Of a DNA stretch of 64,000 bases, positions 51,761 through 61,648 are shown piece after piece; position 1 is the stretch's first letter; each line of letters starts with the position of its first letter. The notes beneath the pieces are model-generated. The model searched no databases. It saw only the letters and a list, made by a program, of their open reading frames with translations, and had not been told where the DNA came from. Where the stretch lies: assembly GCF_900115145.1 (NCBI RefSeq), contig NZ_FOVL01000015.1, positions 1 to 64,000 on the forward strand, in the 5' to 3' direction. The position numbers were made by a program, and so were the translations under genes. This DNA is from Salegentibacter flavus. GTDB lineage: Bacteria; Bacteroidota; Bacteroidia; Flavobacteriales; Flavobacteriaceae.

Positions 51761-53440
51761 TTAATCGTCTTTCCTGGAATTGAGATTTTCATCCTTAAAA
51801 ATGATGATATAGCTTAAGTAAATACCCATTACTGCTGCGAGTAGAAAAAACACTATCGCCAGGCCTGGGTAACCGAAAATAGTAAAGTCTGAAGGGACCT
51901 GCATCAGCATTGAAGCTCCAATGATCATCGCGGCGATTATCAGGCCCAGGGTGATACGGTTGGCTACTTTTTGAAAACCATCAGTAATACGTTGTTCATC
52001 TATGGCATCAATATTTAATTTAAACCGGTTATTGGCCAGATTATCTGATATTTTGTTAATCCGCTCGGGTAGGTGTTCTGCAAGTTTCTTGGTTTCCAGC
52101 ACAAAGGAAAAGAAGTTTTCTGGCTTTAATTCCTCATACATCTTCTTGCGCATAATCTCATTCACGTGCTTCCTGATCGCTTGTTTCAAATCGAAATCGG
52201 GATCCAGCACCGCAATAATCTGATCTATATTCAGCAGAATTTTTCCGAGAATATTCACCTCTACAGGAATATGAATATGATTTCTGGCAGCTACACGGTT
52301 AAGCTGAATTAAAAGCCTTCCTGTTTGCATATCTTTAGCAGTACTGGTTTGGCTATCCATCACCAGGTCGCTTATCTGTTTGTCGAATTTTTTTACATCG
52401 GCCTTGTCCGGGTCAAATTCGCTCATGTTTAGCAAAACATGGGCTGTATCCTGCCCGTTACTCCGGCTGATTGCCATTAATAGTTGAAGCAGGTCTTCCT
52501 GTAGTCCCGGGGTAAATTTAGCCACCATGCCCAGGTCTATAAGGGCAATCTTATTATCACTGGTAAACTGGATATTTCCCGGGTGCGGGTCGGCGTGAAC
52601 AAAACCATCGTTTATTACCTGTTGCAGATAGGCTTCTACGAGTTCGTCAACAATGGGGCTATAATCTACTTCCAGTTGCTTCAAGGGTGAAATGGAGGTT
52701 ACCTTCCTGCCATCTATGAAATCCATCGTCAGCACTTTGGAGGTAGAATAATCCAAAATAGGTTGCGGTACGATGAGGTTTTTGAAGTGTTTTAGATTTT
52801 TACCCAGAGTAAGAAGATTTGTGGCTTCCCGGTCATAGTCAAGTTCCTGCAAGAGAATTCGCCTAAGTTCTGCAAGTACATTATCAAATGCATAGCGCTT
52901 GGCTACCTGACTGTGTTTTACGGCCATTTCTGCCAATTCCTCCAGGGTATCCAGATCTTCTAAAAACTTCTTCCTTATTCCGGGGCGCTGGATCTTTACT
53001 GCTACCGGTTTTCCGGAACGCAAAATAGCCTTATGCACCTGTCCTATAGAAGCGCTGGCCAGTGGTTTTTCTTCAAAAGTTTCGAATGCCTTTGAAATAC
53101 GGGTTCCAATTTCCTTTTCAATAATTCTATGAACATCTTCATATGGAATTGGGGGAACATCGTCCTGGAGGCTTGCAAGGGCTTTTAAATAGTTGTCTGG
53201 AAGCAGGTCGGGTCGGGTAGAAAGCAATTGTCCCATTTTAATATAGGTTGGCCCCATATTTTTGAGATCTTCTACTAACTCTTCGGGAGTCTGGTCGTAG
53301 TCTGTTTCCTTATCCTCATCTTCGGGTACATCCTCCATGGCTGAATTGGCTGTTTGGTGGAATAATTCACTATTCCAGTATTTCAGCATAAATCCAATGA
53401 ACTTCCTATAACGTTCCAGGTTATCGGGGAATACAGACAT
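51761..53440 (-). CDS. ABC1/UbiB-family atypical kinase
   Basis: A 559-residue UbiB/AarF-family protein. GPTYIKMGQLLSTRPDLLPD (KxGQ motif), PLASASIGQVHKAIL (A-rich loop in place of a normal P-loop), VAVKIQRPG (ATP-site Lys), GFVHADPHPGNIQF and ALIDLGMVAKF (metal-binding Asp) mark the family. Two C-terminal hydrophobic helices (LGLIIAAMIIGASMLM; LAIVFFLLAAVMGIYLSYII) anchor it in the membrane. Members assist quinone or isoprenoid lipid metabolism. The exact role here is not readable. Confidence 0.88.
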   Translation of the reverse strand: MSVFPDNLERYRKFIGFMLKYWNSELFHQTANSAMEDVPEDEDKETDYDQTPEELVEDLKNMGPTYIKMGQLLSTRPDLLPDNYLKALASLQDDVPPIPYEDVHRIIEKEIGTRISKAFETFEEKPLASASIGQVHKAILRSGKPVAVKIQRPGIRKKFLEDLDTLEELAEMAVKHSQVAKRYAFDNVLAELRRILLQELDYDREATNLLTLGKNLKHFKNLIVPQPILDYSTSKVLTMDFIDGRKVTSISPLKQLEVDYSPIVDELVEAYLQQVINDGFVHADPHPGNIQFTSDNKIALIDLGMVAKFTPGLQEDLLQLLMAISRSNGQDTAHVLLNMSEFDPDKADVKKFDKQISDLVMDSQTSTAKDMQTGRLLIQLNRVAARNHIHIPVEVNILGKILLNIDQIIAVLDPDFDLKQAIRKHVNEIMRKKMYEELKPENFFSFVLETKKLAEHLPERINKISDNLANNRFKLNIDAIDEQRITDGFQKVANRITLGLIIAAMIIGASMLMQVPSDFTIFGYPGLAIVFFLLAAVMGIYLSYIIIFKDENLNSRKDD

Positions 53441-53578
53441 AAGTTTTAATTAGGTTGATTGTTAATTAAAGATATCTATTTAAAATCTTACCCCCAATAA
53501 CAAGTGTTTTCAATTGTTGTTTTTTGGGAAATATTTAAAACATTAAGGGGTAATTCTCTTCAATTTCACCTTAAAAAT

Positions 53579-55579
53579 TTAATAAGAAAGCTCTTTGTTA
53601 AGTTTGTAGATGTTCTGGGGATGTCCAAAAATGTATAGCAGGTCGCCTTGTTCAATAACGGTATCGGGTCCTATTTCAGTAAGATAATGCGTGTCACGTT
53701 TTATAGTAAGTATGGTTAAATGGAATCTTTTTCCAATCCCGGACTCCTGAATGCTTTTACCTACAATACTTCTGTTATTTTGCTGAACGCTTATGGTTAC
53801 GATTTCTTTATTGGGAATATGTAAATGCTGCAGGAATGGCCTGTGTGGTTTTTCCTTGAGGGAAGTTAGCATCTCATAATCTGAAGATCGAATGTTATTG
53901 ATGAAATCCTGAATCTCATTATAAGGTACCAGATATTTTTTTAACACTCTGGTAAAGATCTCAATTGAAGTTTCAAATTCCTCCGGAATCACTTCGTCTG
54001 CCCCTAGTTTCAGATTTTCTTCTATTTCCCTTACGTACCGGGTTCTCACGATTATAAAAGCAGCATTGGTAAAACTCCTGATATTACTAATTATCTTTTT
54101 GGTAGCTCCGGGATCAGAAATAGCAATAACCACTACCCGGGCTTCGTGAATACGTAGGTGTTTAAGAATTAATGGATTTGTAGCATCTCCATAGATTATA
54201 GGTTCCTCTTTCTGCTTTGCCTTGTGAAAAGCATCGGGATCTATATCTACTATTAAATAAGGAATTTCAGCATTTTTAGCGGCTTTAGAGATATTTTCAC
54301 CATTTATACCGTAACCCACGATAATCAAATGGTCTTCAAGCGGCTTTTTTGATTCTTCTTCAGTAACAGAAATCTTCTTTAAATGGTCCAGCCGTCTTCT
54401 CACCGGTGCCGGCATAGGCGCCTTCAGTAGAAAATAAGTTATTTTAGGTGAGGCCGTAATCAGGAAAGGCGTTAAGCCCATACTTATTATTGAAATTGCC
54501 AGAAAATATTGGTAAATATTGTCTGGAATGAGGTTATTGTCTACCCCAACCCCGGAAAGTAATAAAGAAAATTCCCCGACCTGAAAAAGGCTGAACATCG
54601 TCATGAAAACAGTGCGGGGCGGATATTTTAAAACCAGTACGGTTCCGGCGATTACAATCATTTTGAGCAACACCACCCCAATAACAAAAAGCACGATATA
54701 GGTTATATTTTCTATGAAGAAATTAAGGTTTAAAAGTGTTCCTACTGAGATAAAGAAGAAACTGATAAATATTTCCCTGAAGGGAAGCACATTGGCCGTA
54801 GCCTGGTGAGAATATTCGGATTCTGAAATAATAAGTCCTGCAAAAAATGCACCCAGGGCCAGAGAGAGGCCGGCGGAAGAGGTAAGCCAGGCAATAGCAA
54901 AAATAAATACTACAACCGTTAGAATGAAGAGCTCACGGCTTTTGGTTTTAACCACCATAGAAAACACCTTGGGAACAATATAACGGGCAAGCAGATAAAT
55001 CACAACCCCTAAAATCAGGAATTTAAGAATGAGGATACCTACTGTCTCCAGAATATTATCTGATGCTCCGGCCATCAATGGTGTGAAAAGCATCATTGGT
55101 ACCACAATAATATCCTGAAAGATCAATACCCCCAAACTTATGCGTCCATGTGGTGCAGAAATCTCTCCTTTTTCCTGAAGTATTTTAAGAACAATGGCCG
55201 TACTGCTTAAGGAAAAAAGAAAACCAACAAATACTGCCGTATTTAAGGGTAATCCCATGAAATAGGCAAGAGTAGCTGTAATTACAATGGTGCCGCCTAC
55301 CTGAAGACTTCCTCCCAGGAGCACCGTTCGTTTCATAGTGATAAGTTCCTTTAGCGATAACTCAATACCAATGATAAAAAGCAGAAAAATAATCCCAATT
55401 TCTGAAAGCAGCTCAACCTCATGCTGACTGCTAATAAGGTTAAAGGCATAAGGTCCCGCGATAATTCCGGCGAGAAGGAAACCCAATAAAGATGGCACTT
55501 TCATTTTCTGAAACAGCAGAATGATCAGGATTGAAAGTCCAAGGATTATAACAATATCCTGTAAAATAGGGATTTCCAT
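53579..55579 (-). CDS. CPA2-family monovalent cation:proton antiporter with TrkA-N and TrkA-C domains
   Basis: A 666-residue KefB/C-type transporter. About 12 hydrophobic segments (1-385) start IVIILGLSILIILLFQ and include the FLLFIIGIELSLKEL and FLFSLSSTAIVLKIL family blocks. A TrkA-N domain (about 410-530; LIIVGYGINGENIS, then VVVIAISDPGATKK) is followed by a TrkA-C domain (about 585-666), both for nucleotide or ligand gating. It would exchange K+ or Na+ for H+. Its own ATG is at 55577-55579. The gene is separated by a terminator from the M61 peptidase gene upstream. Confidence 0.9.
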   Translation of the reverse strand: MEIPILQDIVIILGLSILIILLFQKMKVPSLLGFLLAGIIAGPYAFNLISSQHEVELLSEIGIIFLLFIIGIELSLKELITMKRTVLLGGSLQVGGTIVITATLAYFMGLPLNTAVFVGFLFSLSSTAIVLKILQEKGEISAPHGRISLGVLIFQDIIVVPMMLFTPLMAGASDNILETVGILILKFLILGVVIYLLARYIVPKVFSMVVKTKSRELFILTVVVFIFAIAWLTSSAGLSLALGAFFAGLIISESEYSHQATANVLPFREIFISFFFISVGTLLNLNFFIENITYIVLFVIGVVLLKMIVIAGTVLVLKYPPRTVFMTMFSLFQVGEFSLLLSGVGVDNNLIPDNIYQYFLAISIISMGLTPFLITASPKITYFLLKAPMPAPVRRRLDHLKKISVTEEESKKPLEDHLIIVGYGINGENISKAAKNAEIPYLIVDIDPDAFHKAKQKEEPIIYGDATNPLILKHLRIHEARVVVIAISDPGATKKIISNIRSFTNAAFIIVRTRYVREIEENLKLGADEVIPEEFETSIEIFTRVLKKYLVPYNEIQDFINNIRSSDYEMLTSLKEKPHRPFLQHLHIPNKEIVTISVQQNNRSIVGKSIQESGIGKRFHLTILTIKRDTHYLTEIGPDTVIEQGDLLYIFGHPQNIYKLNKELSY

Positions 55580-55642
55580 TAATGTTGGGAGTTGGTTGGT
55601 GTTGTGTGCCTAAGTTAACAGATTTAGGTGTATATCTAAAAT

Positions 55643-55668
55643 AAAAAAGCGACAGGTTTCCCTGCCGC
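55643..55668 (-). terminator. Intrinsic terminator of the M61 peptidase gene
   Basis: On the minus strand GCGGCAGG pairs with CCTGTCGC (one G-T pair) around a GAAA tetraloop, followed by six T. It lies 23-48 bases after the M61 peptidase stop. Confidence 0.9.
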
Positions 55669-55690
55669 CCTGTGCTTAAATTAAAATCTA

Positions 55691-57556
55691 TTAACCTTTT
55701 AACCAAGCTTCACGCAGTTTCACCTGCGCATTATCATCGTCTTTTTCAATAATTCTTGTAGAAGTAGTAGTTGGTTGATGAGTTTTGGCAGTTAAGCTTA
55801 GTTCCTCACCGTCACGCACTACTACAAAAGTAACCTCTTCGTTGTCTTCCCAGGATTCGGCAGTCATTACTAAATTGTATGCAGTCTGTATATTGTATTT
55901 CTGGCCATTTACAGACTTTAGAATATCGCCTCCTTCTACACCGAGTTCATCAAGGAAAGAATTAAAGCTGATATTCTCCCTGAAGAAGAGCTCACCGGTG
56001 TCTGGGTTGCCATCGATATAAGGAGTTTGCCCGGCAAGAAAATAGCCCGTGTTGGTTTCATATTCTTCTTCAGTTAAACCTACTTTTTCAAAAATTTTAT
56101 TGTAAGGAATAGGAGTGGAGCCGGTTATATAATCATCAAAGAATTTTTGAATTTCAGGGTAGGATAATTCTACAATCACGTTTATCAGTTCGTCATCTTT
56201 AAACGGCTTGTCTTTTCCATATTTTTCAGAAAGTCTCTTCATAAGATCAAGAAGGCCGGTCTCGCCCTTGCTTAATTCTCTTAACCTGATATCCAATGCC
56301 ATCCCTATCAGGGCTCCTTTTTGATAGACATTGTAATAACTGTCTTTATATTCCGGGTCAAGGATGTTTTTACTCATTTCTGTAAAGGGCATAGTATCGT
56401 CAAAATTCTGAGATACCTCGATCTTTTCAGACATCCGGTTGTAAAATTCTTCGTTATCGATTAGCCCCTGGTTTATCTGAAATAAATTCGCGAAATATTC
56501 GGTTACTCCTTCATACATCCAAAGATGCTGTGACATTTCAGGATCGTTATAATCGAAATAATGGATTTCTTCAGAATGAACATTCAAAGGCGTAAGGATG
56601 TGAAAGAACTCGTGGGAAACCACATCGGTCATCGTTTCCTGAAGCTGTTCAGGTTGCATCATTTCGGGAAGCACAACTACCGTTGAGGTATGATGTTCCA
56701 ATGCTCCAAAGCCACGCGCATCCTGTTTCTCGGTATCAGAAAGATACAGCAGAATGGCATATTTCCCAGTGTTGTCTATTTCTCCAAGAAATCTCTTTTG
56801 AGCCGAGATCATTTCTTCTATTCCCGGCTTGATATCTTCTGAAGTATATTTTTTGTTGGGTGAGTATACATTTACCAGTACCTCCATGTCCTCAACCATA
56901 AAGGAAGTGGTATCTGGAAGAGAATACATTATCGGGTTATCTATGACTTCAAAATAACGATTCAGCAGGAAGATATCGGTTTGATAATCTGTTTCAACTC
57001 CGTTGTTTATCTCTGCAAGGCTTAGGGCTGTTCCCGGAATTATGGTTTCAGGACGGGTTATTTCGAGTCGGTATGGTTCTTCACTTAAGTTTTCAAAATA
57101 GCCAACAAATCCGTGAAGGTTGAGTACAAAATTTTCATTTTTGGCTATATTGGTTCCGCTGGGGGAGAACACGCCTTCTTCGCCTTCAATATCATAGGTG
57201 TCGTTTACGAAATAGGTGAGCTTATCCAATTCTGTTGCATTTGAAATAACCCAGGTGTTTTCATTCTCCCGGTGAAATTCCATTTCATTGCCTTTATAAT
57301 CCAACGCTGTGAAATCTTCAACGAGTTTTCCATAATCATCGTTGGAATAAGTACCGGGAACGGTTTTGGGAATGTAGAATCTTATTTCCTCTCCGGTCAA
57401 CCTATCGGGGTCAACACTTACCTTTACCTTATCATTGTCAACGTTAACCAGATCCAGGCTTGCGATAATTGGTTGTTTGGGTTCAGGTTGAACCTGAGTA
57501 GTTTTACAGGAAATTAGAGTACCCAACAGGGCAAATGTGTATAGAATTTTTTTCAT
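55691..57556 (-). CDS. M61-family glycyl aminopeptidase-like lipoprotein with PDZ domain
   Basis: A 621-residue secreted lipoprotein (LLGTLISCKTT lipobox). The N-terminal beta domain (about 30-180) and the catalytic domain match the M61 family. VVSHEFFHILTPLNVHSEEI carries the HExxH zinc site (HEFFH, about residue 309), and LWMYEGVTEYFANL supplies the third ligand, Glu. A PDZ-like domain occupies about 505-600 (ELGVEGGDILKSVNGQKYN). It probably works in the periplasm or at the cell surface on Gly/Ala peptides. It is a monocistronic gene bounded by terminators. Confidence 0.9.
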   Translation of the reverse strand: MKKILYTFALLGTLISCKTTQVQPEPKQPIIASLDLVNVDNDKVKVSVDPDRLTGEEIRFYIPKTVPGTYSNDDYGKLVEDFTALDYKGNEMEFHRENENTWVISNATELDKLTYFVNDTYDIEGEEGVFSPSGTNIAKNENFVLNLHGFVGYFENLSEEPYRLEITRPETIIPGTALSLAEINNGVETDYQTDIFLLNRYFEVIDNPIMYSLPDTTSFMVEDMEVLVNVYSPNKKYTSEDIKPGIEEMISAQKRFLGEIDNTGKYAILLYLSDTEKQDARGFGALEHHTSTVVVLPEMMQPEQLQETMTDVVSHEFFHILTPLNVHSEEIHYFDYNDPEMSQHLWMYEGVTEYFANLFQINQGLIDNEEFYNRMSEKIEVSQNFDDTMPFTEMSKNILDPEYKDSYYNVYQKGALIGMALDIRLRELSKGETGLLDLMKRLSEKYGKDKPFKDDELINVIVELSYPEIQKFFDDYITGSTPIPYNKIFEKVGLTEEEYETNTGYFLAGQTPYIDGNPDTGELFFRENISFNSFLDELGVEGGDILKSVNGQKYNIQTAYNLVMTAESWEDNEEVTFVVVRDGEELSLTAKTHQPTTTSTRIIEKDDDNAQVKLREAWLKG

Positions 57557-57638
57557 TATAAAAACCAGCTTTTTCCAATTAGACTAAAGAAAACCTAAAA
57601 GGTTACATTTAAGAAGTGAATTTTTGCGAAAACATAAA

Positions 57639-57668
57639 AAAAACCACCGTAATCAAACGGTGGTTTTT
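57639..57668. terminator. Bidirectional terminator downstream of proA
   Basis: The 11-bp stem AAAAACCACCG / CGGTGGTTTTT has an eight-base loop (57650-57657). On the minus strand the T-run is extended by further A/T pairs, so it ends the proCBA transcript. A T-run also exists on the plus strand. Confidence 0.9.
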
Positions 57669-57686
57669 CAGAATATTAAAATGCGA

Positions 57687-58886
57687 TTATTCTCTTATAT
57701 GGCCTTCGCCTAAAACATAATATTTATTAGTCACCAGTTGTTTTAATCCAAGGGGACCACGGTGGTGAAGTTTATCGGTGCTAATTGCCAGTTCTGCGCC
57801 CACACCCATTTGTCCACCATCGGTGAAGCGGGTAGAGGCGTTATGGTATACAGCGGCACTATCTACCTGTTCCATAAAAATTTTGGCTTCTTCCTTATCG
57901 GTAGTGATGATTACGGCCGAGTGACCTCCCGAATATTTATTAATCTTGTCAATAGCCTTGTCTAATCCGTCAATACTACCGAGTACGATCTTCATTGCAA
58001 GGAATTCTTCATACCAGGTATCTTCGGATGGAACTTTTTCCTCGTCGGATAAGACTTTAGAAACTTCCTCGTCTACAAGAATGGAAACTTCATTTTCCCT
58101 GAACATTTCCTGAAGCTCTTTCAGTTTATCTTCGTATCCGGGAATGTTCCTATCGATTAGTACCTTATCGAGAGCATTACAGCCGGAAATCTTATCGATT
58201 TTGGCGTTAAGCATAACCTTTTTGGCGGTCTCGAAATCGGCATTTTTTGAAACATAAAGGAAATTGTTTCCACGACCACTAACAAGTACAGCTCCTTTGG
58301 CGTGTTCTTTTACGAAGGCGATCAATCGTTCGCCACCACGGGGAACAATGAGGTCTATGTGTTCCGGTGGGTTTTTAAGAAATTCCTGGGTTGCTTTGCG
58401 GTCTAATTTCAGCATTTCGATCCAGCTTTTATCCAAACCGTTTTCCTGCAGAGCTTCGTGCCAACATTGTTCAAGGATCTTATTGCTGTGAAATGCTTCT
58501 TTTCCTCCTTTTAAATAGATCTTATTGTTTGCTTTAAAAGCCAGCATCGCAGCTTCAATAGTTACATCGGGTCTTGATTCATAAATAATCATTATGGTAC
58601 CAAAAGGAGCTGTTTTATTGGTTATATCCAGCCCTGTATCCAGGCGTCGATGTTCTATGGTTTTACCCACAGGATCTTCCTGGTCCATCACCTCCTTGAC
58701 AGATTGGATCATAGAATCAACCTTTTTCTCGTCTACGATAAGCCTGTCGTACATAGCCTGATCGCTTTTTCCGAAGGCTTCAAGATCTTTCTTATTAGCT
58801 TCAATTATTTCTTTACGCTTTTTATCCAATATTGTCATCATGGATTGCAGCACATTATTTTTAGTTTTTGTGTCTATCAACTTCAT
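57687..58886 (-). CDS. proA: Glutamate-5-semialdehyde dehydrogenase (gamma-glutamyl phosphate reductase), ProA
   Basis: A 399-residue aldehyde-dehydrogenase-superfamily enzyme, second step of proline synthesis. APFGTIMIIYESRPDVTIEA and LKGGKEAFHSNKIL are ProA hallmarks. The catalytic Cys is in KIDKISGCNALDKVLID. VYHNASTRFTDGGQMGVGAE and the GPLGLKQLVTNKY end are conserved. It is last in the proC-proB-proA unit, and a terminator follows. Confidence 0.95.
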   Translation of the reverse strand: MKLIDTKTKNNVLQSMMTILDKKRKEIIEANKKDLEAFGKSDQAMYDRLIVDEKKVDSMIQSVKEVMDQEDPVGKTIEHRRLDTGLDITNKTAPFGTIMIIYESRPDVTIEAAMLAFKANNKIYLKGGKEAFHSNKILEQCWHEALQENGLDKSWIEMLKLDRKATQEFLKNPPEHIDLIVPRGGERLIAFVKEHAKGAVLVSGRGNNFLYVSKNADFETAKKVMLNAKIDKISGCNALDKVLIDRNIPGYEDKLKELQEMFRENEVSILVDEEVSKVLSDEEKVPSEDTWYEEFLAMKIVLGSIDGLDKAIDKINKYSGGHSAVIITTDKEEAKIFMEQVDSAAVYHNASTRFTDGGQMGVGAELAISTDKLHHRGPLGLKQLVTNKYYVLGEGHIRE

Positions 58887-58929
58887 ATTGAAATTTTTAA
58901 ATTTTATTATTTCTTTAGTAACCGGGAAA

Positions 58930-59700
58930 TTATGCGGTAAACTTTGTTCCCACAGGTTTTCCGGCCATTATATCGAGTATTACATTAGGACGTTTTCCAT
59001 TAGCGATATAAGTAGTGATATTCTTAGCGGCCGTTCCTTTAGCGATTTTAATCTTGGATTCCATTCCGCCCCGGCCTTCACCTTCACCTTTATCAGATTC
59101 CTGAACGTATTTTTCTACATCCTGGTCGATTTGAACCTTGTTCAGTTTTTCTGAATCTTCATGATCAGGGTGACCAGTATAAAGACCTTCGGTATCACTA
59201 AGGATGATAAGGGCATCTGCCTGAATTAATTCTGCAACAAGACTTGCGAGTTCGTCGTTATCAGAAAACATAGACATAGTTACAGAAACCGCATCATCTT
59301 CATTGGCAATAGGGATAATTCCCTCTGATAGTAGTGATTCATAGCAGTTTATCATATTTTCACGGTGAATTCCCGGACTAAAATCTCTTTTAGTAGCGAG
59401 CACCTGCGCACAACGCATTCCAAAATCGTGGAATATACTATAGTAATGACGCATCATTCGTGGCTGTCCTACTGAGGAGAAAACCTGTCTTCTTTTTGAG
59501 GGATCGGTAATCTTTACATCTCCCAGGATTTCTTTCCCCGCAATGGCAGAACCTGAGGATACAAGTACCACTAAAATATCTTCTTCATATAAGGTGGCGA
59601 TTTGTTCTACAAGATTTTTTAATATAGGTTGTAAAATTCTATTGTCTTTGTTGGTCATTACATTAGTTCCAACTTTTACAACTATTCTCTTTTTTTCCAT
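58930..59700 (-). CDS. proB: Glutamate 5-kinase, ProB (short, without PUA domain)
   Basis: A 256-residue amino-acid kinase that phosphorylates glutamate in proline synthesis. It begins MEKKRIVVKVGTNVMT. VLVSSGSAIAGKEIL, VNDEDAVS-like IANEDDAVSV, DNDELASLVAELIQADALII and GMESKIKIAKGTA are conserved. It has no C-terminal PUA domain, unlike the ~367-residue E. coli enzyme. The start is at ATG 59698-59700; the extension to 59778 translates the end of proC. Confidence 0.93.
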   Translation of the reverse strand: MEKKRIVVKVGTNVMTNKDNRILQPILKNLVEQIATLYEEDILVVLVSSGSAIAGKEILGDVKITDPSKRRQVFSSVGQPRMMRHYYSIFHDFGMRCAQVLATKRDFSPGIHRENMINCYESLLSEGIIPIANEDDAVSVTMSMFSDNDELASLVAELIQADALIILSDTEGLYTGHPDHEDSEKLNKVQIDQDVEKYVQESDKGEGEGRGGMESKIKIAKGTAAKNITTYIANGKRPNVILDIMAGKPVGTKFTA

Positions 59701-59728
59701 TTCTATAATTTTGAAATAAAATTTATTC

Positions 59729-60532
59729 TTACTCCTTTCCCAGTTCAACAGCTCTGTCAAAGGCGGCATAGGCAGCATCTTTAATAAGCTCTTTAACGTT
59801 GTTGTCTTCCATGGAATCCAGGGCGGCCCGGGTTGTACCTCCTTTTGAGGCTACGCGTTCCATCCAGGTTTCCGGAGATAGATCAGATTCATTAAATAGC
59901 TTAACCGCTCCTTCAAAGGTTTGGCTAACCAGTACTTTGGAATCATTTTTAGAGAAGCCCATTTTCAGAGCTGCTTCAAGCATAGATTGCATGAAATAGA
60001 ATACATATGCCGGCCCACTTCCTGAAATACCTGTGGAGGCATCAATAAAGTTTTCAGTTTCTACGTGAATAGACTCTCCAGTAGTATCCAACAGGTTCCT
60101 TACCATAAGTAATTCTACACGGGAAACTTCCGGAGATTCGGTGTAAGAAGTCACTCCTTTTCCTACCTGTGCAGGAAGATTAGGCATAGATCTTACCACT
60201 TTCTTAACTCCCAGGCCTTCCTGGATCTTAGAAATAGTAACTCCTGCCATAAGAGAAACAAAAATTTGTTCATCATTTACCATTGGCCGTATTTCCTCAA
60301 AAAGACTGTCGCAGTGATATGGTTTTACCGCTAAGAAAACGACATCGGCATCGGGTAGACATTCCTCGATATCGTCGTATACATCAAAATGGTCTAATTT
60401 GCTTAAGCTGGTAATTATATCAGCAGATTTATCAAAGATCATTAAGTTTCTGCGGTTTAATAAACTAGACTTTGCCATTCCTTCGGCATAAGTTAGTCCC
60501 ATATTTCCGGCTCCAATAAGTAATACTTTCAT
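59729..60532 (-). CDS. proC: Pyrroline-5-carboxylate reductase, ProC
   Basis: A 267-residue enzyme for the last step of proline synthesis. VLLIGAGNMGLTYAEGM is the NAD(P)-binding motif, VVRSMPNLPAQVGKGVTSYT a ProC block, and SGISGSGPAYVFYFMQSMLE followed by GGTTRAALDSMEDN the substrate-binding C-domain. It is first in the unit. No clear TAnnTTTG promoter is found upstream. Confidence 0.95.
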   Translation of the reverse strand: MKVLLIGAGNMGLTYAEGMAKSSLLNRRNLMIFDKSADIITSLSKLDHFDVYDDIEECLPDADVVFLAVKPYHCDSLFEEIRPMVNDEQIFVSLMAGVTISKIQEGLGVKKVVRSMPNLPAQVGKGVTSYTESPEVSRVELLMVRNLLDTTGESIHVETENFIDASTGISGSGPAYVFYFMQSMLEAALKMGFSKNDSKVLVSQTFEGAVKLFNESDLSPETWMERVASKGGTTRAALDSMEDNNVKELIKDAAYAAFDRAVELGKE

Positions 60533-60978
60533 GTATTGTTTTTTTGGTTAATTTTTAAAGTGGCTTTTCAGCCCGTTATTATTTAAAACTGTCATGCTTG
60601 GCACAAAGACCATGCAAGCTTTTATATTTTATAGTCTTTGAAAGCATTCCTGATAGTAATTTAAAGTATTTTGAGCGCTTTTATTCCTGAAGAAAAGTTA
60701 AATCTGATTTAAATTTAGAAATATAATCGGAGGTACAATATAAAAACACCCTGCTAAACGCAAGGATAGTAAAGCTTTGGAAAGGAGCCTGGATTTGGGT
60801 TTTTGGAGTAATTTACTGAAGTAAATGTGTTATATAGAAAACCCATTTTGTAATTGGATGGCATTATTGAGTTAATTGATGAGGCATAGATAAAATTTAT
60901 TTAAAATTTAAAACCTGCAATAATGGCAGAGTGAGATTGCCTGATTAGTCACGAAAAGGTTTTCGTATTTTAGGTTCA
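60533..60978. other. 446-bp intergenic region upstream of proC
   Basis: No gene is visible on either strand. The only structure found is a small inverted repeat ACGAAA/TTTCGT at 60951-60966, next to the end of the lipoprotein gene; it could be a weak terminator. The sequence is AT-rich and shows no clear promoter by the Bacteroidota consensus. Confidence 0.6.
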
Positions 60979-61605
60979 TCAGGGAAGGACGCCATCCCAT
61001 TTTAGACTGGAAATCAACAAATCTACATATTGTTTAATGGTTCTCTTTACCCTTTTCGGGTTTTTTAGGTCGATTTCTCCCTGCCATAAAAGTTCCCTTT
61101 GGCGGTTTTCAGGAAGAGTATAAATCGAAGTTTCAGTATGGTAAACCTTTGTATCACTGTTGATATCATCTCCTTGGAAAATTCCCTGGTTAGCATAGTA
61201 ATCGCTCTTGAAACTTCGATAACTCCCTCTTAAACTATATAGACTGTTGCGTAAATCTTTATGTGATTCAACCTGGACTATTTTACTTAATAAAACAGTA
61301 TTGTAACCTTCTTCCAGTAAATATTTTTCCAGGTTGTTTAACTGTTGTTCAGTATTTTCTCCCGGTGTAAGTTTTCCATTTAATACTGAAATACTAGTCA
61401 CCGCTTCCACATCGTGTTTTTTAAATTCTTTCTGAAGTCTGGTCTCAAAGGATTCCCGGAATTCTGTAAGCGGAGTCATCCCTATTACCAATATTTTCTC
61501 AATTTTAGGTTTTTCGGCTCGATATGGGGAATGCGATTCCACCAGGCGCGCTGTACTACAGGCTGTGAATAAAACAACATAGAGGAACCAAAGAAAATAT
61601 CTCAT
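60979..61605 (-). CDS. Uncharacterised lipoprotein
   Basis: A 208-residue protein with a type II signal peptide (MRYFLWFLYVVLFTAC, Cys16). The mature part begins STARLVESHS. It has an alternating strand-helix pattern (KILVIGMTPLTEFRESFETR; YNTVLLSKIVQVES), typical of small periplasmic lipoproteins of the DUF4136 kind, but no motif proves membership. It is followed by an untranslated region before proC and is probably a separate unit. Confidence 0.7.
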   Translation of the reverse strand: MRYFLWFLYVVLFTACSTARLVESHSPYRAEKPKIEKILVIGMTPLTEFRESFETRLQKEFKKHDVEAVTSISVLNGKLTPGENTEQQLNNLEKYLLEEGYNTVLLSKIVQVESHKDLRNSLYSLRGSYRSFKSDYYANQGIFQGDDINSDTKVYHTETSIYTLPENRQRELLWQGEIDLKNPKRVKRTIKQYVDLLISSLKWDGVLP

Positions 61606-61648
61606 CTAGTTTTTTTGACTTATTAAAATTACGAAAATATAATCATCT

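Noticed and set aside
59701-59778. Longer proB start
   Set aside because: The extension translates the end of proC in another frame and does not match any ProB N-terminus.
60533-60978. Possible small RNA or gene upstream of proC
   Set aside because: No promoter, strong terminator or stable extended hairpin is visible; AT-rich sequence alone is not support.
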